Positions 8,831 through 17,310 of a stretch of 42,001 bases of DNA are shown piece by piece. This DNA is from Puniceicoccaceae bacterium 5H (GTDB lineage Bacteria; Verrucomicrobiota; Verrucomicrobiia; Opitutales; Oceanipulchritudinaceae): assembly GCA_009772895.1 (NCBI GenBank), contig WOUP01000027.1, forward strand, positions 1 through 42,001, in the 5' to 3' direction. A program made the translations under genes and the position numbers. The notes beneath the pieces are model-generated. The model was not told where the DNA came from, did not search any database, and worked only from the letters and a program-made list of their open reading frames with translations. Numbering within the stretch: the stretch's first letter is position 1; the number at the start of each line of letters is the position of its first letter.

Positions 8831-10321
8831 ATGATGCCATTCCGAACCCTGAACCAGTTCGTAAAACTGGTCCTGGGCGCATGCCTGCTTGCCTGCAGCC
8901 TCGCCTACGGCCAGAGCCCCGAACCCGCTGCCGCAGAGCAGGATCTGCCCGCGGCCACCCTCGAACAGCGCGTCGACGCCCTCGAAGCCTACATCGTCAA
9001 CGGCGATCCCACCGCCAGCTTGATAGATGCGGAGGGGCACCAGACCAACGCCGCGCCCGCGACCGTGGGCGTGCCGGGCCCCGGCCACAATGGCTGGATG
9101 ATGACCAGTGCCGCGCTCGTGCTTTTCATGACGCTGCCGGGCCTCACCCTCTTTTACGGAGGCCTCGTGCGCAGCAAGAACACGCTCTCGATCATCGCTC
9201 AATGCTTTGGCATCGCGGGCCTCGTCACCCTGCTGTGGTGGGCCTTCGGCTATTCCTTTGTCTTTGGCTCCAGCTTTGACAGCCCCTGGCTGGGTGGCCT
9301 CGAATTCACCTTTCTGCGGGACGTCGGCTCCGCACCCAATCCCGAATACGCGGGCTGGGTCTCCCATAGTGTGTGGGCGATCTACCAGATGATGTTCGCC
9401 ATCATCACGCCCGCGCTGATCATCGGTGCTATCGCCGAACGGGTGAAGTTCAAGGGGCTGATCGTGTTCGTGCTCTTCTGGATGGTGCTGGTGTACTTCC
9501 CGCTTGCCCACATGGTATGGGGCGGCACCGGTGCGATGAACGGTCTCTGGAACCCCGGCGCTTTCATCAAGACGATCGACTTTGCCGGCGGCACCGTAGT
9601 GCACATGTCTTCCGGCTGGTCCGCCCTGGCCCTCTGCATCCTGCTGGGCAAGCGCGTCGGCTTCAACAAGGAGCCGATGGCGCCGCACAGCCTGGTGCTC
9701 TGCTCCATCGGCACGGGCATGCTCTGGGTGGGCTGGTACGGCTTCAATGCCGGTTCCGCCGTCGCCGCCGACGGCATTGCCGCCAACGCCTTCATGACGA
9801 CCACCCTCGCGGCGGCGACGGCTTGTGGCGTCTGGGCCGCGCTGGAGTATTTTGCGCGCGGACAGGCCTCCGTGCTCGGCCTCTGCTCCGGCGCCGTGGC
9901 CGGGCTGGTGGTCATCACGCCCGCCGCCGGCTTCGTCACCGCCAACGGTGCGATCCTGATGGGCGTGCTCGGCGGCATCATTCCGTTCTTCTTCTGCATC
10001 AAGCTCAAGTCCTACTTCGGCTACGACGACGCGCTCGACACCTTTGGCGTGCACGCGGTCGGCGGCACCCTCGGGGCGATCCTGACCGGCTTTTTCGCGA
10101 CGCCCGAAGCCAACCCCAATCTGGCGGCCAACCTGGGCGACATCGTGGGCCGCACCCTCTGGCTCGAGCAGCTCAAGGCCATGGGGCTGACCATCGTGCT
10201 CTCCGTCGCGGTCACCCTTGTGCTCGGCTTCGCGCTCAAAGGTATGCTGCGCCCCAGCGTCGAGGAAGAGCGCACCGGCATGGATATCTCCGACCACGGC
10301 GAAGAAGCCTACAACTTCTAG
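8831..10321 (+). CDS. amtB: ammonium transporter
   Basis: A 496-residue Amt/Mep/Rh channel that takes up ammonium across the cytoplasmic membrane. The pore twin histidines are H258 (in FAGGTVVHMSSG) and H408 (in FGVHAVGG). Residues 1-28 look like a signal peptide. About 55 residues of periplasmic extension follow, including a helical TLEQRVDALEAYIV, before the first of the membrane segments around residue 90. The C-terminal tail ends in the DISDHGEEAYNF type seen in PII-regulated Amt proteins, yet no glnK gene adjoins it. Start may be either of the two tandem ATGs. A candidate sigma-54 promoter lies upstream and a strong terminator downstream, so it is monocistronic. Confidence 0.95.
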   Translation: MMPFRTLNQFVKLVLGACLLACSLAYGQSPEPAAAEQDLPAATLEQRVDALEAYIVNGDPTASLIDAEGHQTNAAPATVGVPGPGHNGWMMTSAALVLFMTLPGLTLFYGGLVRSKNTLSIIAQCFGIAGLVTLLWWAFGYSFVFGSSFDSPWLGGLEFTFLRDVGSAPNPEYAGWVSHSVWAIYQMMFAIITPALIIGAIAERVKFKGLIVFVLFWMVLVYFPLAHMVWGGTGAMNGLWNPGAFIKTIDFAGGTVVHMSSGWSALALCILLGKRVGFNKEPMAPHSLVLCSIGTGMLWVGWYGFNAGSAVAADGIAANAFMTTTLAAATACGVWAALEYFARGQASVLGLCSGAVAGLVVITPAAGFVTANGAILMGVLGGIIPFFFCIKLKSYFGYDDALDTFGVHAVGGTLGAILTGFFATPEANPNLAANLGDIVGRTLWLEQLKAMGLTIVLSVAVTLVLGFALKGMLRPSVEEERTGMDISDHGEEAYNF

Positions 10322-10347
10322 CCACGGGCGCATCCCCCTCCTTTGTC

Positions 10348-10376
10348 GGCGCCGGACTTCGGTCCGGCGCCTTTTT
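10348..10376 (+). terminator. rho-independent terminator of amtB
   Basis: Perfect 10-bp stem GGCGCCGGAC/GTCCGGCGCC closed by a TTCG tetraloop and followed by five T residues. Confidence 0.92.
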
Positions 10377-10404
10377 GTTTGGTTGCCGTTCCACCCCTCT
10401 GCCC

Positions 10405-10433
10405 TTGCACTGATTGTCTTGGTGAATTACACT
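10405..10433 (+). promoter_or_regulatory. candidate sigma-70 promoter of the receiver gene
   Basis: TTGCAC and TACACT are separated by exactly 17 bases. Transcription would start near 10440, only about seven bases before the ATG at 10447, so the message would be nearly leaderless. No Shine-Dalgarno sequence is visible there. Confidence 0.42.
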
Positions 10434-10446
10434 TATCTTAGCTAGT

Positions 10447-10827
10447 ATGTCCCTACCCAAGACAGTCCTCCTGGCGGATGACGAAGCCCACGTCCGCTTA
10501 TACGTCCGCATGATCCTCAAACAAATGGGGGTCGATCTCGTGCACGAAGCTTCCGACGGCCAGGAGGCGCTGCAGAAGTTCGAGGATTTCCGCCCGGACG
10601 CGGTGCTGATGGACATCAACATGCCGGGCATGACAGGCGTGGAAGCGCTCGAAGCGATCCAGAAGATCGACTCGAACGCCATCGTCATCATGCTGACGGC
10701 CCAAGCCTCGCGCCAGCTGATCGAAGAGTGCCAGCGCGCGGGGGCCACCTACTACATCCGCAAGGACACCCCTCGCCCGGAGATCGTCACCCTGCTGCAG
10801 GAGGTCTTCGACTCCGCTTTTGTCTGA
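10447..10827 (+). CDS. stand-alone CheY-like response regulator receiver
   Basis: A 126-residue single receiver domain with no output domain. The acidic pair D11-D12, phospho-acceptor D56 (LMDINMPG), T84 (MLTA) and K106 (IRKDT) are all present, so it should be phosphorylated by a histidine kinase encoded elsewhere. It is followed with essentially no gap by a 67-residue unknown protein and then by a PilB/GspE ATPase. This suggests a role in controlling that machine, as PilG/PilH-type receivers do in twitching systems. The link to the ATPase is inference from position only. Confidence 0.88.
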   Translation: MSLPKTVLLADDEAHVRLYVRMILKQMGVDLVHEASDGQEALQKFEDFRPDAVLMDINMPGMTGVEALEAIQKIDSNAIVIMLTAQASRQLIEECQRAGATYYIRKDTPRPEIVTLLQEVFDSAFV

Positions 10828-10837
10828 TTTCACCACC

Positions 10838-11041
10838 ATGTCCCCCGCTCCAGACAACCCCTCCTCTCCAGACCCCAGCATTGCGATGGTGCGGGAGCAG
10901 CGTTACTCCATGCGCCAGATGCTGCGCGAAGTCGATGCCGAGCGGATCGACACGGCCCTGGGGCAGGAAAAACTGGAACAGGCCGACATCGCCAAGCTCT
11001 TCCGCCGCAACACGCCCAAGAAACGTGCTCCACGATCCTAA
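10838..11041 (+). CDS. 67-residue unknown protein between receiver and PilB-like ATPase
   Basis: Not recognised. The first 17 residues are rich in Pro, Ser and Asp; residues 20-50 are charged and probably helical (REQRYSMRQMLREVDAER), ending in a basic tail KKRAPRS. The ATG at 10838 is chosen; an in-frame TTG at 10820 would overlap the receiver's stop codon. The 3' end overlaps the GTG start of the ATPase gene by 17 bases, implying translational coupling. It could be an adaptor between receiver and ATPase; that is a guess from position. Confidence 0.6.
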   Translation: MSPAPDNPSSPDPSIAMVREQRYSMRQMLREVDAERIDTALGQEKLEQADIAKLFRRNTPKKRAPRS

Positions 11042-12737
11042 TCCCCGTTTACTCGAATTGCTCAGCTCGGGCGAGTTCCGCCTGATGCTGGACGAAATCC
11101 AGCCGCTGCTGGCCCGCCACGGTGGGGCTACCCTCAGCTTTCTGGAGGATTTGATCGAGACGGAGTTGATTTCGAAGGAGCGAGCCGCGCGCTTGTGGGG
11201 CGATGCCATCGAGACGGCCTACGTCAACCCGCTGATGGCCGTCGTCACCCCCGACGCGACTGAAAAGCTGCCCAAGGAGATCTGCGAGAAAGCCGTGGTC
11301 ATCCCGCTCTACGAGATCGAAGGCGTGCTGACGGTCGCGATGGCCGACCCGCGCGACCAGCGCATGCACCAGCGGCTGGAAAACATCGTCGGCCAACCCA
11401 TTTCCGCCGTCTTTGGCCTGCCGCGCGAGATCAAGGACGCGATCAACCTCTATTACCTGTCGCAAGACACCGTCCAGAACGCGATCGCCCAGTTTGAGAA
11501 AAAGCAGGCCCAGGACCTCGAAAAGTTGAGCGAGGAGGATTTGAAGCGCTTTGCCGACAGCAACCTGCTGTCCCAGATCCTCGACGAGCTGATCATGTTT
11601 GCCATTCGCGAGCGCGCGTCGGACATCCACCTGGAGTCCGCCGACGACCAGGCGCGGGTCCGCTTCCGCATCGATGGCAAGCTGATGCACATCTACAGCT
11701 ACAACAAGGCGGTACAGCGCGCCTTTGCCGTGCGGCTGAAGGTGCTCTGCAAGCTCGACATCACGGAGTCGCGTTTCCCGCAGGACGGCCGCTTCAGCAT
11801 TCCGCTCGGCATGAGCAAGGCCGACTTCCGCGTCAGCTTCTGCCCCACCGCCTATGGGCCCAAGGTCGTGATGCGCATCCTGGCAGGTGTGGGGCACCGG
11901 CGGCTGATGAGCCTGGACGAGATGATGATCTCGCGCAACGTGGTCGAGCCCCTGCGCCGCATGGTCCACAGCCCCAACGGCATCATCTTCGTCACCGGCC
12001 CCACCGGCTCGGGCAAGACCACCACGCTCTACTCCGCCCTGCAGGAGATCAACAGCGACGAGGTCAACATCTCCACCATCGAAGACCCGATCGAGATCCA
12101 GCTGCCCGGGCTCACCCAGACGCAGGTCAACACGCAGATCGACCTCAAGTTCAGCACCCTGCTGCGCTCCATGTTGCGGCAAGACCCAGACATCCTGCTG
12201 GTCGGCGAGATCCGCGACCTCGAGACGGCCAAGATCGCCTGCGAAGCCGCCCTGACCGGGCACCTCGTGCTCAGTACCCTGCACACCAACAACTCCATCC
12301 AGGCCATCACGCGGCTGATCGAGATCGGGATCGAGCCCTACATGGTTGCGCCGTCGGTGCTCGGTGTGCTCGCCCAGCGGCTGGCGGCCCGCATCTGCGA
12401 CAAATGCAAGGAGCCCTACTTCCCCAGTCGCACACAGCTGGAAAAGTATTTCTACGATTTGCCCGAGGACCGCGAAATCGCCTTTTACCATGGGCGCGGC
12501 TGCAACCATTGCCGCCAGAGCGGCTTCCGCGGCCGCGTGGCCTTCCATGAACTGCTGATCGTCACCAACGAGCTGCGCAGCCTGATCAACCGCAATGCCT
12601 CCGAGGCCGAGATGCTGGTGGCGGCCCGCAAGGCCGGCTACCGCTCCCTGCGCTACGACGGGCTGAAGAAGGTGCTGCTCGGGCTGACGACCATCGAAGA
12701 GATTGAGGCCCAGTCCGTGGTCGAGTGGGAGGACTGA
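11025..12737 (+). CDS. PilB/GspE-type secretion and pilus assembly ATPase
   Basis: A hexameric AAA-like ATPase (570 residues) powering type IV pilus extension or type II secretion at the inner face of the cytoplasmic membrane. Domains in order: T2SSE N-terminal domain (about 10-150), linker, then the ATPase core with Walker A GPTGSGKTTT near residue 325 and Walker B ILLVGEIRD near 390. The zinc tetracysteine follows: CDKC near 458 and CNHC near 492. The frame is open further upstream, but that part is a shadow of the preceding gene. The GTG at 11025 gives the normal family length and overlaps the small ORF by 17 bases. No pilC or pilT adjoins, so pilB and gspE cannot be told apart. Confidence 0.9.
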   Translation: MLHDPNPRLLELLSSGEFRLMLDEIQPLLARHGGATLSFLEDLIETELISKERAARLWGDAIETAYVNPLMAVVTPDATEKLPKEICEKAVVIPLYEIEGVLTVAMADPRDQRMHQRLENIVGQPISAVFGLPREIKDAINLYYLSQDTVQNAIAQFEKKQAQDLEKLSEEDLKRFADSNLLSQILDELIMFAIRERASDIHLESADDQARVRFRIDGKLMHIYSYNKAVQRAFAVRLKVLCKLDITESRFPQDGRFSIPLGMSKADFRVSFCPTAYGPKVVMRILAGVGHRRLMSLDEMMISRNVVEPLRRMVHSPNGIIFVTGPTGSGKTTTLYSALQEINSDEVNISTIEDPIEIQLPGLTQTQVNTQIDLKFSTLLRSMLRQDPDILLVGEIRDLETAKIACEAALTGHLVLSTLHTNNSIQAITRLIEIGIEPYMVAPSVLGVLAQRLAARICDKCKEPYFPSRTQLEKYFYDLPEDREIAFYHGRGCNHCRQSGFRGRVAFHELLIVTNELRSLINRNASEAEMLVAARKAGYRSLRYDGLKKVLLGLTTIEEIEAQSVVEWED

Positions 12738-12807
12738 GCAGCGCGGCTTCTCCCTTTCTGAAACGATTTTGAGCGGAAAAAACTCAATTCGGGTCTATAT
12801 TTCAACT

Positions 12808-13491
12808 ATGAGACCTCTCCTTTTGGTTGCCCTCTCCGGATTGCTGTTGCTCCCTGCCCTGGATGCCCAGATGCAGCCACGGGTACGCATTGCCGACCCC
12901 GGAGTACGCGACGGTCCCCTGAAGGCCAAGGAACCGGAGCCCGAGCAACCGAAGCAGGAGCCGGTCGAAATGACGGAAGCCGACCGCGCGTTTTTCCGCA
13001 AGCTCGACGAAAAGCTGCGTCAATACATGCCAGACAGTCAGCTGGATACCAACGGCAGCGCCTCCTCCAGCACAGCTGCGACCGGCCAGACGAACGCGCA
13101 GGACGAAACGACCTCCAGCGACGCCTCGACCACCTACACGCCGGCCGTCGACTTTGTGTTGCCGGCCTTCGAAGTCTCCGCCGTGCAGATCGAAGACGCT
13201 TTGCTGCGGGATCTGCTGCGTCAGTCTCAGACCCTCTACACCGAGGAGGGCTGGGAAGAGGCCATGATAAAGAAGCACCTCAGCGAGCTCGACCGCGAGT
13301 TACTGAACAAGTGGACCCTACCCTGGGGCGAATCCGCCGCCGCCCGCGCCGCGCGTCTGGAGCAATATGAGCAAGACCGCGAGTGGGAACATGACATGAA
13401 GGATATGCTCAATACCATGGAGGACTACGACCTGCCCGAAACGGACGAGCTGCGCGATGAGATGTCGGAAGACTTCTACCTCCGCCGCTAG
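12808..13491 (+). CDS. exported protein of unknown function
   Basis: Not recognised. A 227-residue protein beginning with a clear signal peptide (MRPLLLVALSGLLLLPALDAQ). It then has a Pro/Glu/Lys-rich stretch (residues 35-55), a Ser/Thr-rich low-complexity linker (about 75-112), and an acidic, helical C-terminal half with many Glu, Asp and Arg. The ATG at 12808 is chosen because the signal peptide begins there; an upstream in-frame extension would run into the ATPase gene. It lies 70 bases after the ATPase and may share its transcript. Its stop codon overlaps that of the convergent epimerase gene. Confidence 0.7.
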   Translation: MRPLLLVALSGLLLLPALDAQMQPRVRIADPGVRDGPLKAKEPEPEQPKQEPVEMTEADRAFFRKLDEKLRQYMPDSQLDTNGSASSSTAATGQTNAQDETTSSDASTTYTPAVDFVLPAFEVSAVQIEDALLRDLLRQSQTLYTEEGWEEAMIKKHLSELDRELLNKWTLPWGESAAARAARLEQYEQDREWEHDMKDMLNTMEDYDLPETDELRDEMSEDFYLRR

Positions 13492-14873
13492 CGCCGGGGC
13501 GGGCAGAGTTCGATTTCGTCTTCCGGCACGCCCGCCAGACGCTGCAGCCGTTCCGCGCAGTTGAAGAGTGCGCGCACGGTGTGGTAGGTCGCCTTCCAGG
13601 CGTGGGTCTTCTGGCGCGGCCCGACGGGATTGCCCGCTGGATCGACGGTGTTCCACCAGCCGCCATGGGCCTCGTCCACGCTGTAGGTAGCCACGAAGTC
13701 CAGCAGTTGGCCGAAAGTCGCCCAGTAGCGCGCGCGGTCGTCCCAGTCATCCGACAACTCGTGCATCATCAGCAGGCCGTTGAGGACTTCCGCCTGCGGC
13801 CACCACGACTTGCGCGCATCCGCAATGTGCTCGAGGTCATGAGTGCCCGTCTCGTGCACGCCGCCCCGCTGATGGTCGTAACCATGTTCGAGCGTCACTT
13901 CGACAAAGGCCCGCAGGCGCTGCCGCACCTCGGCGATCAGCGCCTCATCGCCGAGGACTTCGGCCGCCTCCAGCAACAGGAAGCCCGCCTCGACATCGTG
14001 CCCGAAGGAATGCTCGCCCTTGATCGGCTCCCATGCCCGCGTCAGAAACAGGTGCTGCGTGCCCGGCTCGGCGTAAATCGGCCCCAACAGCAACGCGACC
14101 AGCTCCCGCACCCGCGCTTCGACCAGCTTGTCCGGCCGGTCCTCTGCCTGCAGCAATTCCGTATAAGCCTCCAGCGCGTGTAGCGTCGTGTTCATCGACT
14201 TGGCGCCCAGTGGCGTCCCAATCTGGTCCCGCCCCCTACTCAGGTAAGGCACAGCCTGCGTTACCGGCTGCCCCGCCCGGTTCAGGGAGCCGAAGTAGCC
14301 ACCCAGCTCCGCATCATGGGCGTGCCGCTCGATCCAGTCGCGCCCCCGCTCCGCCAGCTCCAACGCCTCCGGTCCCGCCCCGGCGCGGTAGGCATGGGCG
14401 CAGGCGTAGACGGCAAAGAACATGCCGTAGACGTGCTTGTCCTCCGGGTTCTCCGGCGCCCAACCGGTTTCCGTGCGATCCACGCCCCAGTAAAAGCCGC
14501 CCTGCTCGGCGTCCCACATCGTGTCGCGCAAAAAGGCGATGCCATGCTGGGCATAATCCAGATAGGTGTCGTGCAGCTCCGGGCAGCGCAACGCCACTTC
14601 GGCCGTTGTCCAGACATGCCGGGCCTGGTTGACCAGGCTACGTTGATCCGAAGGCAACACCTGCCACGCCTCGTCGAGATCCTGATGGTAACCGCCTTGC
14701 GGGTCGATCACCGCCGGGTAAGCCGCCTGCAACTCATCCCAGAGCAGCCGCATGACACGGGCGTTTTCTTCGAGATAGGCAGGAGACTTCTCGGCAAACA
14801 AAGGCATGGCACTTGAAAGCAGGGCACAACCGGCCAGCACCAGCCGGAACAGGTCCGTAGGAGTAAACGTCAT
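13488..14873 (-). CDS. exported AGE-family epimerase, cellobiose 2-epimerase-like
   Basis: A 461-residue (alpha/alpha)6-barrel protein of the N-acylglucosamine 2-epimerase superfamily. Landmark segments are LVNQARHVWTTAEVALR, KSMNTTLHALEAYTELL, HSFGHDVEAGFLLLEAAEVLG, KSWWPQAEVLNG and KATYHTVRALFNCAERL. These fit cellobiose or mannose 2-epimerases better than the mammalian renin-binding type. The N terminus has a signal sequence ending near LFAEK, which is unusual for this mostly cytoplasmic family; LAGC at residues 13-16 could also be a lipobox, though the hydrophobic stretch before it is short. Export suggests action on periplasmic sugars. The gene converges on the unknown exported protein, sharing a CTAG stop overlap. 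Confidence 0.85.
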   Translation of the reverse strand: MTFTPTDLFRLVLAGCALLSSAMPLFAEKSPAYLEENARVMRLLWDELQAAYPAVIDPQGGYHQDLDEAWQVLPSDQRSLVNQARHVWTTAEVALRCPELHDTYLDYAQHGIAFLRDTMWDAEQGGFYWGVDRTETGWAPENPEDKHVYGMFFAVYACAHAYRAGAGPEALELAERGRDWIERHAHDAELGGYFGSLNRAGQPVTQAVPYLSRGRDQIGTPLGAKSMNTTLHALEAYTELLQAEDRPDKLVEARVRELVALLLGPIYAEPGTQHLFLTRAWEPIKGEHSFGHDVEAGFLLLEAAEVLGDEALIAEVRQRLRAFVEVTLEHGYDHQRGGVHETGTHDLEHIADARKSWWPQAEVLNGLLMMHELSDDWDDRARYWATFGQLLDFVATYSVDEAHGGWWNTVDPAGNPVGPRQKTHAWKATYHTVRALFNCAERLQRLAGVPEDEIELCPPRR

Positions 14874-15098
14874 GGGAAGGGGATTTGCGGAGGTTGGATG
14901 AGCAGGATAAATCCAACCAGGGGACCTTCAACAGCTATAGCCCCCGCGGGGCTCGTTGGCAACCGCAACCTCACAGAGAGTATGCGGGTCGCCTCCGGCC
15001 GGGCATTGACCCAGGGAGACAAACCTGTTCAGTTGGAAACCGTTACCGCTGCCTCACCAAGGTCAGCACAATTTATCCCCCTTAACCCCCTCAATATC

Positions 15099-16091
15099 AT
15101 GCCTTATCAAGCAGACTCTCAGCGCTATGAGCGCATGTCTTATCGCCGCTGTGGCCGCTCCGGCCTGAAATTGCCGCTCGTTTCCCTCGGCCTCTGGCAG
15201 AATTTCGGCGGCGTCGACGTTTACGAGACCGGCCGCGCGATCGTGCACAAGGCCTTCGACTCCGGCATCACCCACTTTGACCTGGCCAACAACTACGGCC
15301 CGCCTCCCGGCTCGGCGGAAGAAGCCTTCGGCAAGATGCTCGCGCAGGATCTGGGGCCCTACCGCGATGAACTCGTGATCTCCAGCAAGGCCGGCTACGG
15401 CATGTGGGACGGCCCGTATGGCGACTGGGGCAGCCGCAAATACCTCGTCGCCAGCCTCGACCAGAGCCTGCAGCGCATGGGCCTCGACTACGTGGACATC
15501 TTTTACCACCACCGGCCGGACCCCGAAACGCCGCTCGAAGAAACGATGGGGGCGCTGGCCGACATCGTGAAGCAGGGCAAGGCGCTCTACGTCGGCATTT
15601 CGTCCTATCGCCCCGCGGAGACCCGCGAAGCCTCCCGCCTGCTCAAGGAGATGGGCGTGCACTGCCTCATCCACCAGCCGCGCTACAATATGAACGACCG
15701 CTGGATCGAAGACGGTCTGACGGACGTGCTGAAGGAAGAGGGCATCGGCTGCATCCCGTTCAGCCCGCTGGATCAGGGCTTCCTCACCTCCCGCTACCTC
15801 AAGGGCGTGCCGCAGGATTCCCGTGCAGGCAAGGCCCACGGCACCATCGCCAAGGACGACATTACGGAGCAGAAGATCGAGCGTTCCCGCAAGCTGCAGA
15901 CCATTGCCGAAGCGCGCAACCAGACCCTCGCGCAGCTCGCGCTCGCCTGGATCCTGCGCCTCGACACCATCACCAGCGTGCTCATCGGCGCCAGCCGCGT
16001 CAGCCAGCTGGAGGACAACCTGCGCACCCTCGACCACCTCGACTTTTCCGACAGCGAGCTGGCCGAGATCGAGCGCATCCTCCAGGCCTGA
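15099..16091 (+). CDS. aldo/keto reductase, YghZ/GPR type
   Basis: A 330-residue NADPH-dependent aldo/keto reductase strongly similar along its length to E. coli YghZ (L-glyceraldehyde 3-phosphate reductase). Shared blocks include ITHFDLANNYGPPPGSAEE, with the catalytic Tyr in NNYG, then SRKYLVASLDQSL, LDYVDIFY and VTSVLIGASR-like TITSVLIGASRVSQLEDN. The frame is open to 14898, but the ATG at 15099 starts where the family does. Likely roles are detoxification of methylglyoxal or L-glyceraldehyde phosphate. The 225 bases before it hold no evident gene. It is followed by a strong terminator. Confidence 0.9.
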   Translation: MPYQADSQRYERMSYRRCGRSGLKLPLVSLGLWQNFGGVDVYETGRAIVHKAFDSGITHFDLANNYGPPPGSAEEAFGKMLAQDLGPYRDELVISSKAGYGMWDGPYGDWGSRKYLVASLDQSLQRMGLDYVDIFYHHRPDPETPLEETMGALADIVKQGKALYVGISSYRPAETREASRLLKEMGVHCLIHQPRYNMNDRWIEDGLTDVLKEEGIGCIPFSPLDQGFLTSRYLKGVPQDSRAGKAHGTIAKDDITEQKIERSRKLQTIAEARNQTLAQLALAWILRLDTITSVLIGASRVSQLEDNLRTLDHLDFSDSELAEIERILQA

Positions 16092-16124
16092 CCGCGCGCC
16101 CGGCTTATCTTTATCCCCCACCCC

Positions 16125-16153
16125 AGCGGCCCGGCGACGGGCCGCTTTTTTTG
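16125..16153 (+). terminator. rho-independent terminator of aldo/keto reductase gene
   Basis: Stem AGCGGCCCG (16125-16133) and CGGGCCGCT (16138-16146), GCGA loop, followed by seven T residues including the stem's last T; an outer CCACCCC/GGGGTGG pair flanks it. Confidence 0.88.
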
Positions 16154-16162
16154 GGGTGGAGC

Positions 16163-16546
16163 TTATGCCACCGGCGGCTGGACGACGCCGGCGAAGGCCC
16201 GGCGATGGGCGCCCAGCAAGAAGAGCGCAAGCACCCCGACCACCGTCGCCATACCGAGTCCACTCGGCGCGAGAAAGAGGCTGAAAAGGATAATATTCAC
16301 CACGATGGGCCCCAGGATGAGCAGCCCCAGCGGCGTCGTGCGCTTGCTGGCGAGCAGCAAGACCCCGCCCAGGATCTCCAGAACCTTGATGGCATAGAGG
16401 TAGCCGGACGTGAAGAGCGCGCCCATGAAGGCGGCCGCCTGGCCGCTCGGCGGCGGCATGGGGATGAAGTTAAAGAAGGCGTTGAGCCCGAAAACCACAA
16501 AAATGAGGCCGAGCAGGTAACGTGCGATCGTTGTAGCGATTTTCAT
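16163..16546 (-). CDS. DoxX-like small membrane protein
   Basis: A 127-residue protein with four predicted membrane segments: about 8-26, 42-66, 72-92 and 97-114. The N terminus IARYLLGLIFVVFGLNAFFNF is characteristic of the DoxX/DoxD-like family, often associated with thiol or quinone redox chemistry. It follows the nitroreductase gene by 26 bases on the same strand, and a LysR gene lies divergently beyond. The three look like one redox-stress locus. The precise biochemical role of DoxX-like proteins is not established. Confidence 0.75.
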   Translation of the reverse strand: MKIATTIARYLLGLIFVVFGLNAFFNFIPMPPPSGQAAAFMGALFTSGYLYAIKVLEILGGVLLLASKRTTPLGLLILGPIVVNIILFSLFLAPSGLGMATVVGVLALFLLGAHRRAFAGVVQPPVA

Positions 16547-16572
16547 ATCGGTAATTGCTGGCAGTTAATAGG

Positions 16573-17226
16573 TTAAAGATGCTGGATCACCTCTTCCGCC
16601 GGGAAGCGCACCTTCGGCAGCGCCGCGTAAGGATCCTCGGCAGAACGGTAGCCGATGGAGCAGATCACGGTGGAGCGTAGCCCTTGCTCCCGCAGCCCCA
16701 GCAGGTCGTCGACGCCGGCGGCATCGAACCCCTCCATCGGGCAGGCATCCACCCCCAGCAACGCAGCGCTGGTCAGCAAGGTGCCCAAGGCGATGTAGGT
16801 CTGGCGGGCTGCCCAGTCAAAGCGCGCCGCCTCGTTCTTCGCCTCGACGATGCCACCGAGCAGCATCTGCCGAAAAGCTTCCAGCTCGCCCACCGGCACG
16901 TTGCGCACGGCAGCGGTGTGCGCGATGTAACGGTCCACCTCCTGGGCTGAATACTGCGCGTGGGCGGCAAAGACGACCACCTGCGAAGCGTCCCGGGCCT
17001 GCGGCTGGCCGAACATCACCGGCACCAGCTGCGCCTTGATCTCCGGATCGGAGACGATGATGAACTTCCACGGTTGCAGGCCACCGCTTGAGGCGGCAAG
17101 CACCAAGGCTTGCTCCAGCGTGGACAAAGTCACGTCATCAAGGCGACGCGTCGGATCAAATTGCTTGGTGGCGTAACGCCATTGCAGCGCTTCCAGTAGC
17201 GCGGGAGAAGAAGTGGTTGATTGCAT
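16573..17226 (-). CDS. nitroreductase-family NAD(P)H-dependent FMN oxidoreductase
   Basis: A 217-residue FMN enzyme of the NfsB/nitroreductase type. It begins with the typical LEALQWRYATKQFDP and has ASSGGLQPWKFIIV, where FMN-contacting residues are expected. The middle block GTLLTSAALLGVDACPMEGFD is also diagnostic. Expected activity is two-electron reduction of quinones, nitroaromatics or similar electrophiles. The gene is divergent from a LysR-type regulator with a dyad operator between them, and precedes a DoxX-like gene, a common quinone-stress arrangement. Confidence 0.9.
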   Translation of the reverse strand: MQSTTSSPALLEALQWRYATKQFDPTRRLDDVTLSTLEQALVLAASSGGLQPWKFIIVSDPEIKAQLVPVMFGQPQARDASQVVVFAAHAQYSAQEVDRYIAHTAAVRNVPVGELEAFRQMLLGGIVEAKNEAARFDWAARQTYIALGTLLTSAALLGVDACPMEGFDAAGVDDLLGLREQGLRSTVICSIGYRSAEDPYAALPKVRFPAEEVIQHL

Positions 17227-17280
17227 GACAGCATTTTACCACCGGAGCCGCGGCTTGAATAATGCCGGTTGGGTCTTGCC

Positions 17281-17301
17281 GTGATGCACAAAACGCATCA
17301 C
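17281..17301. promoter_or_regulatory. LysR-type operator
   Basis: GTGATGC-N7-GCATCAC is a perfect 7-7-7 dyad. It contains the LysR-family signature T-N11-A (T at 17285, A at 17297). It lies in the 84-base divergent region, ten bases before the LysR start codon, where binding would both autorepress lysR and control the nitroreductase operon. Confidence 0.68.
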
Positions 17302-17310
17302 CAATAGCCT

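Noticed and set aside
10728-11024. N-terminal extension of the PilB-like ATPase
   Set aside because: It is out-of-frame sequence of the receiver and small protein genes, Pro/Cys-rich and unlike the family.
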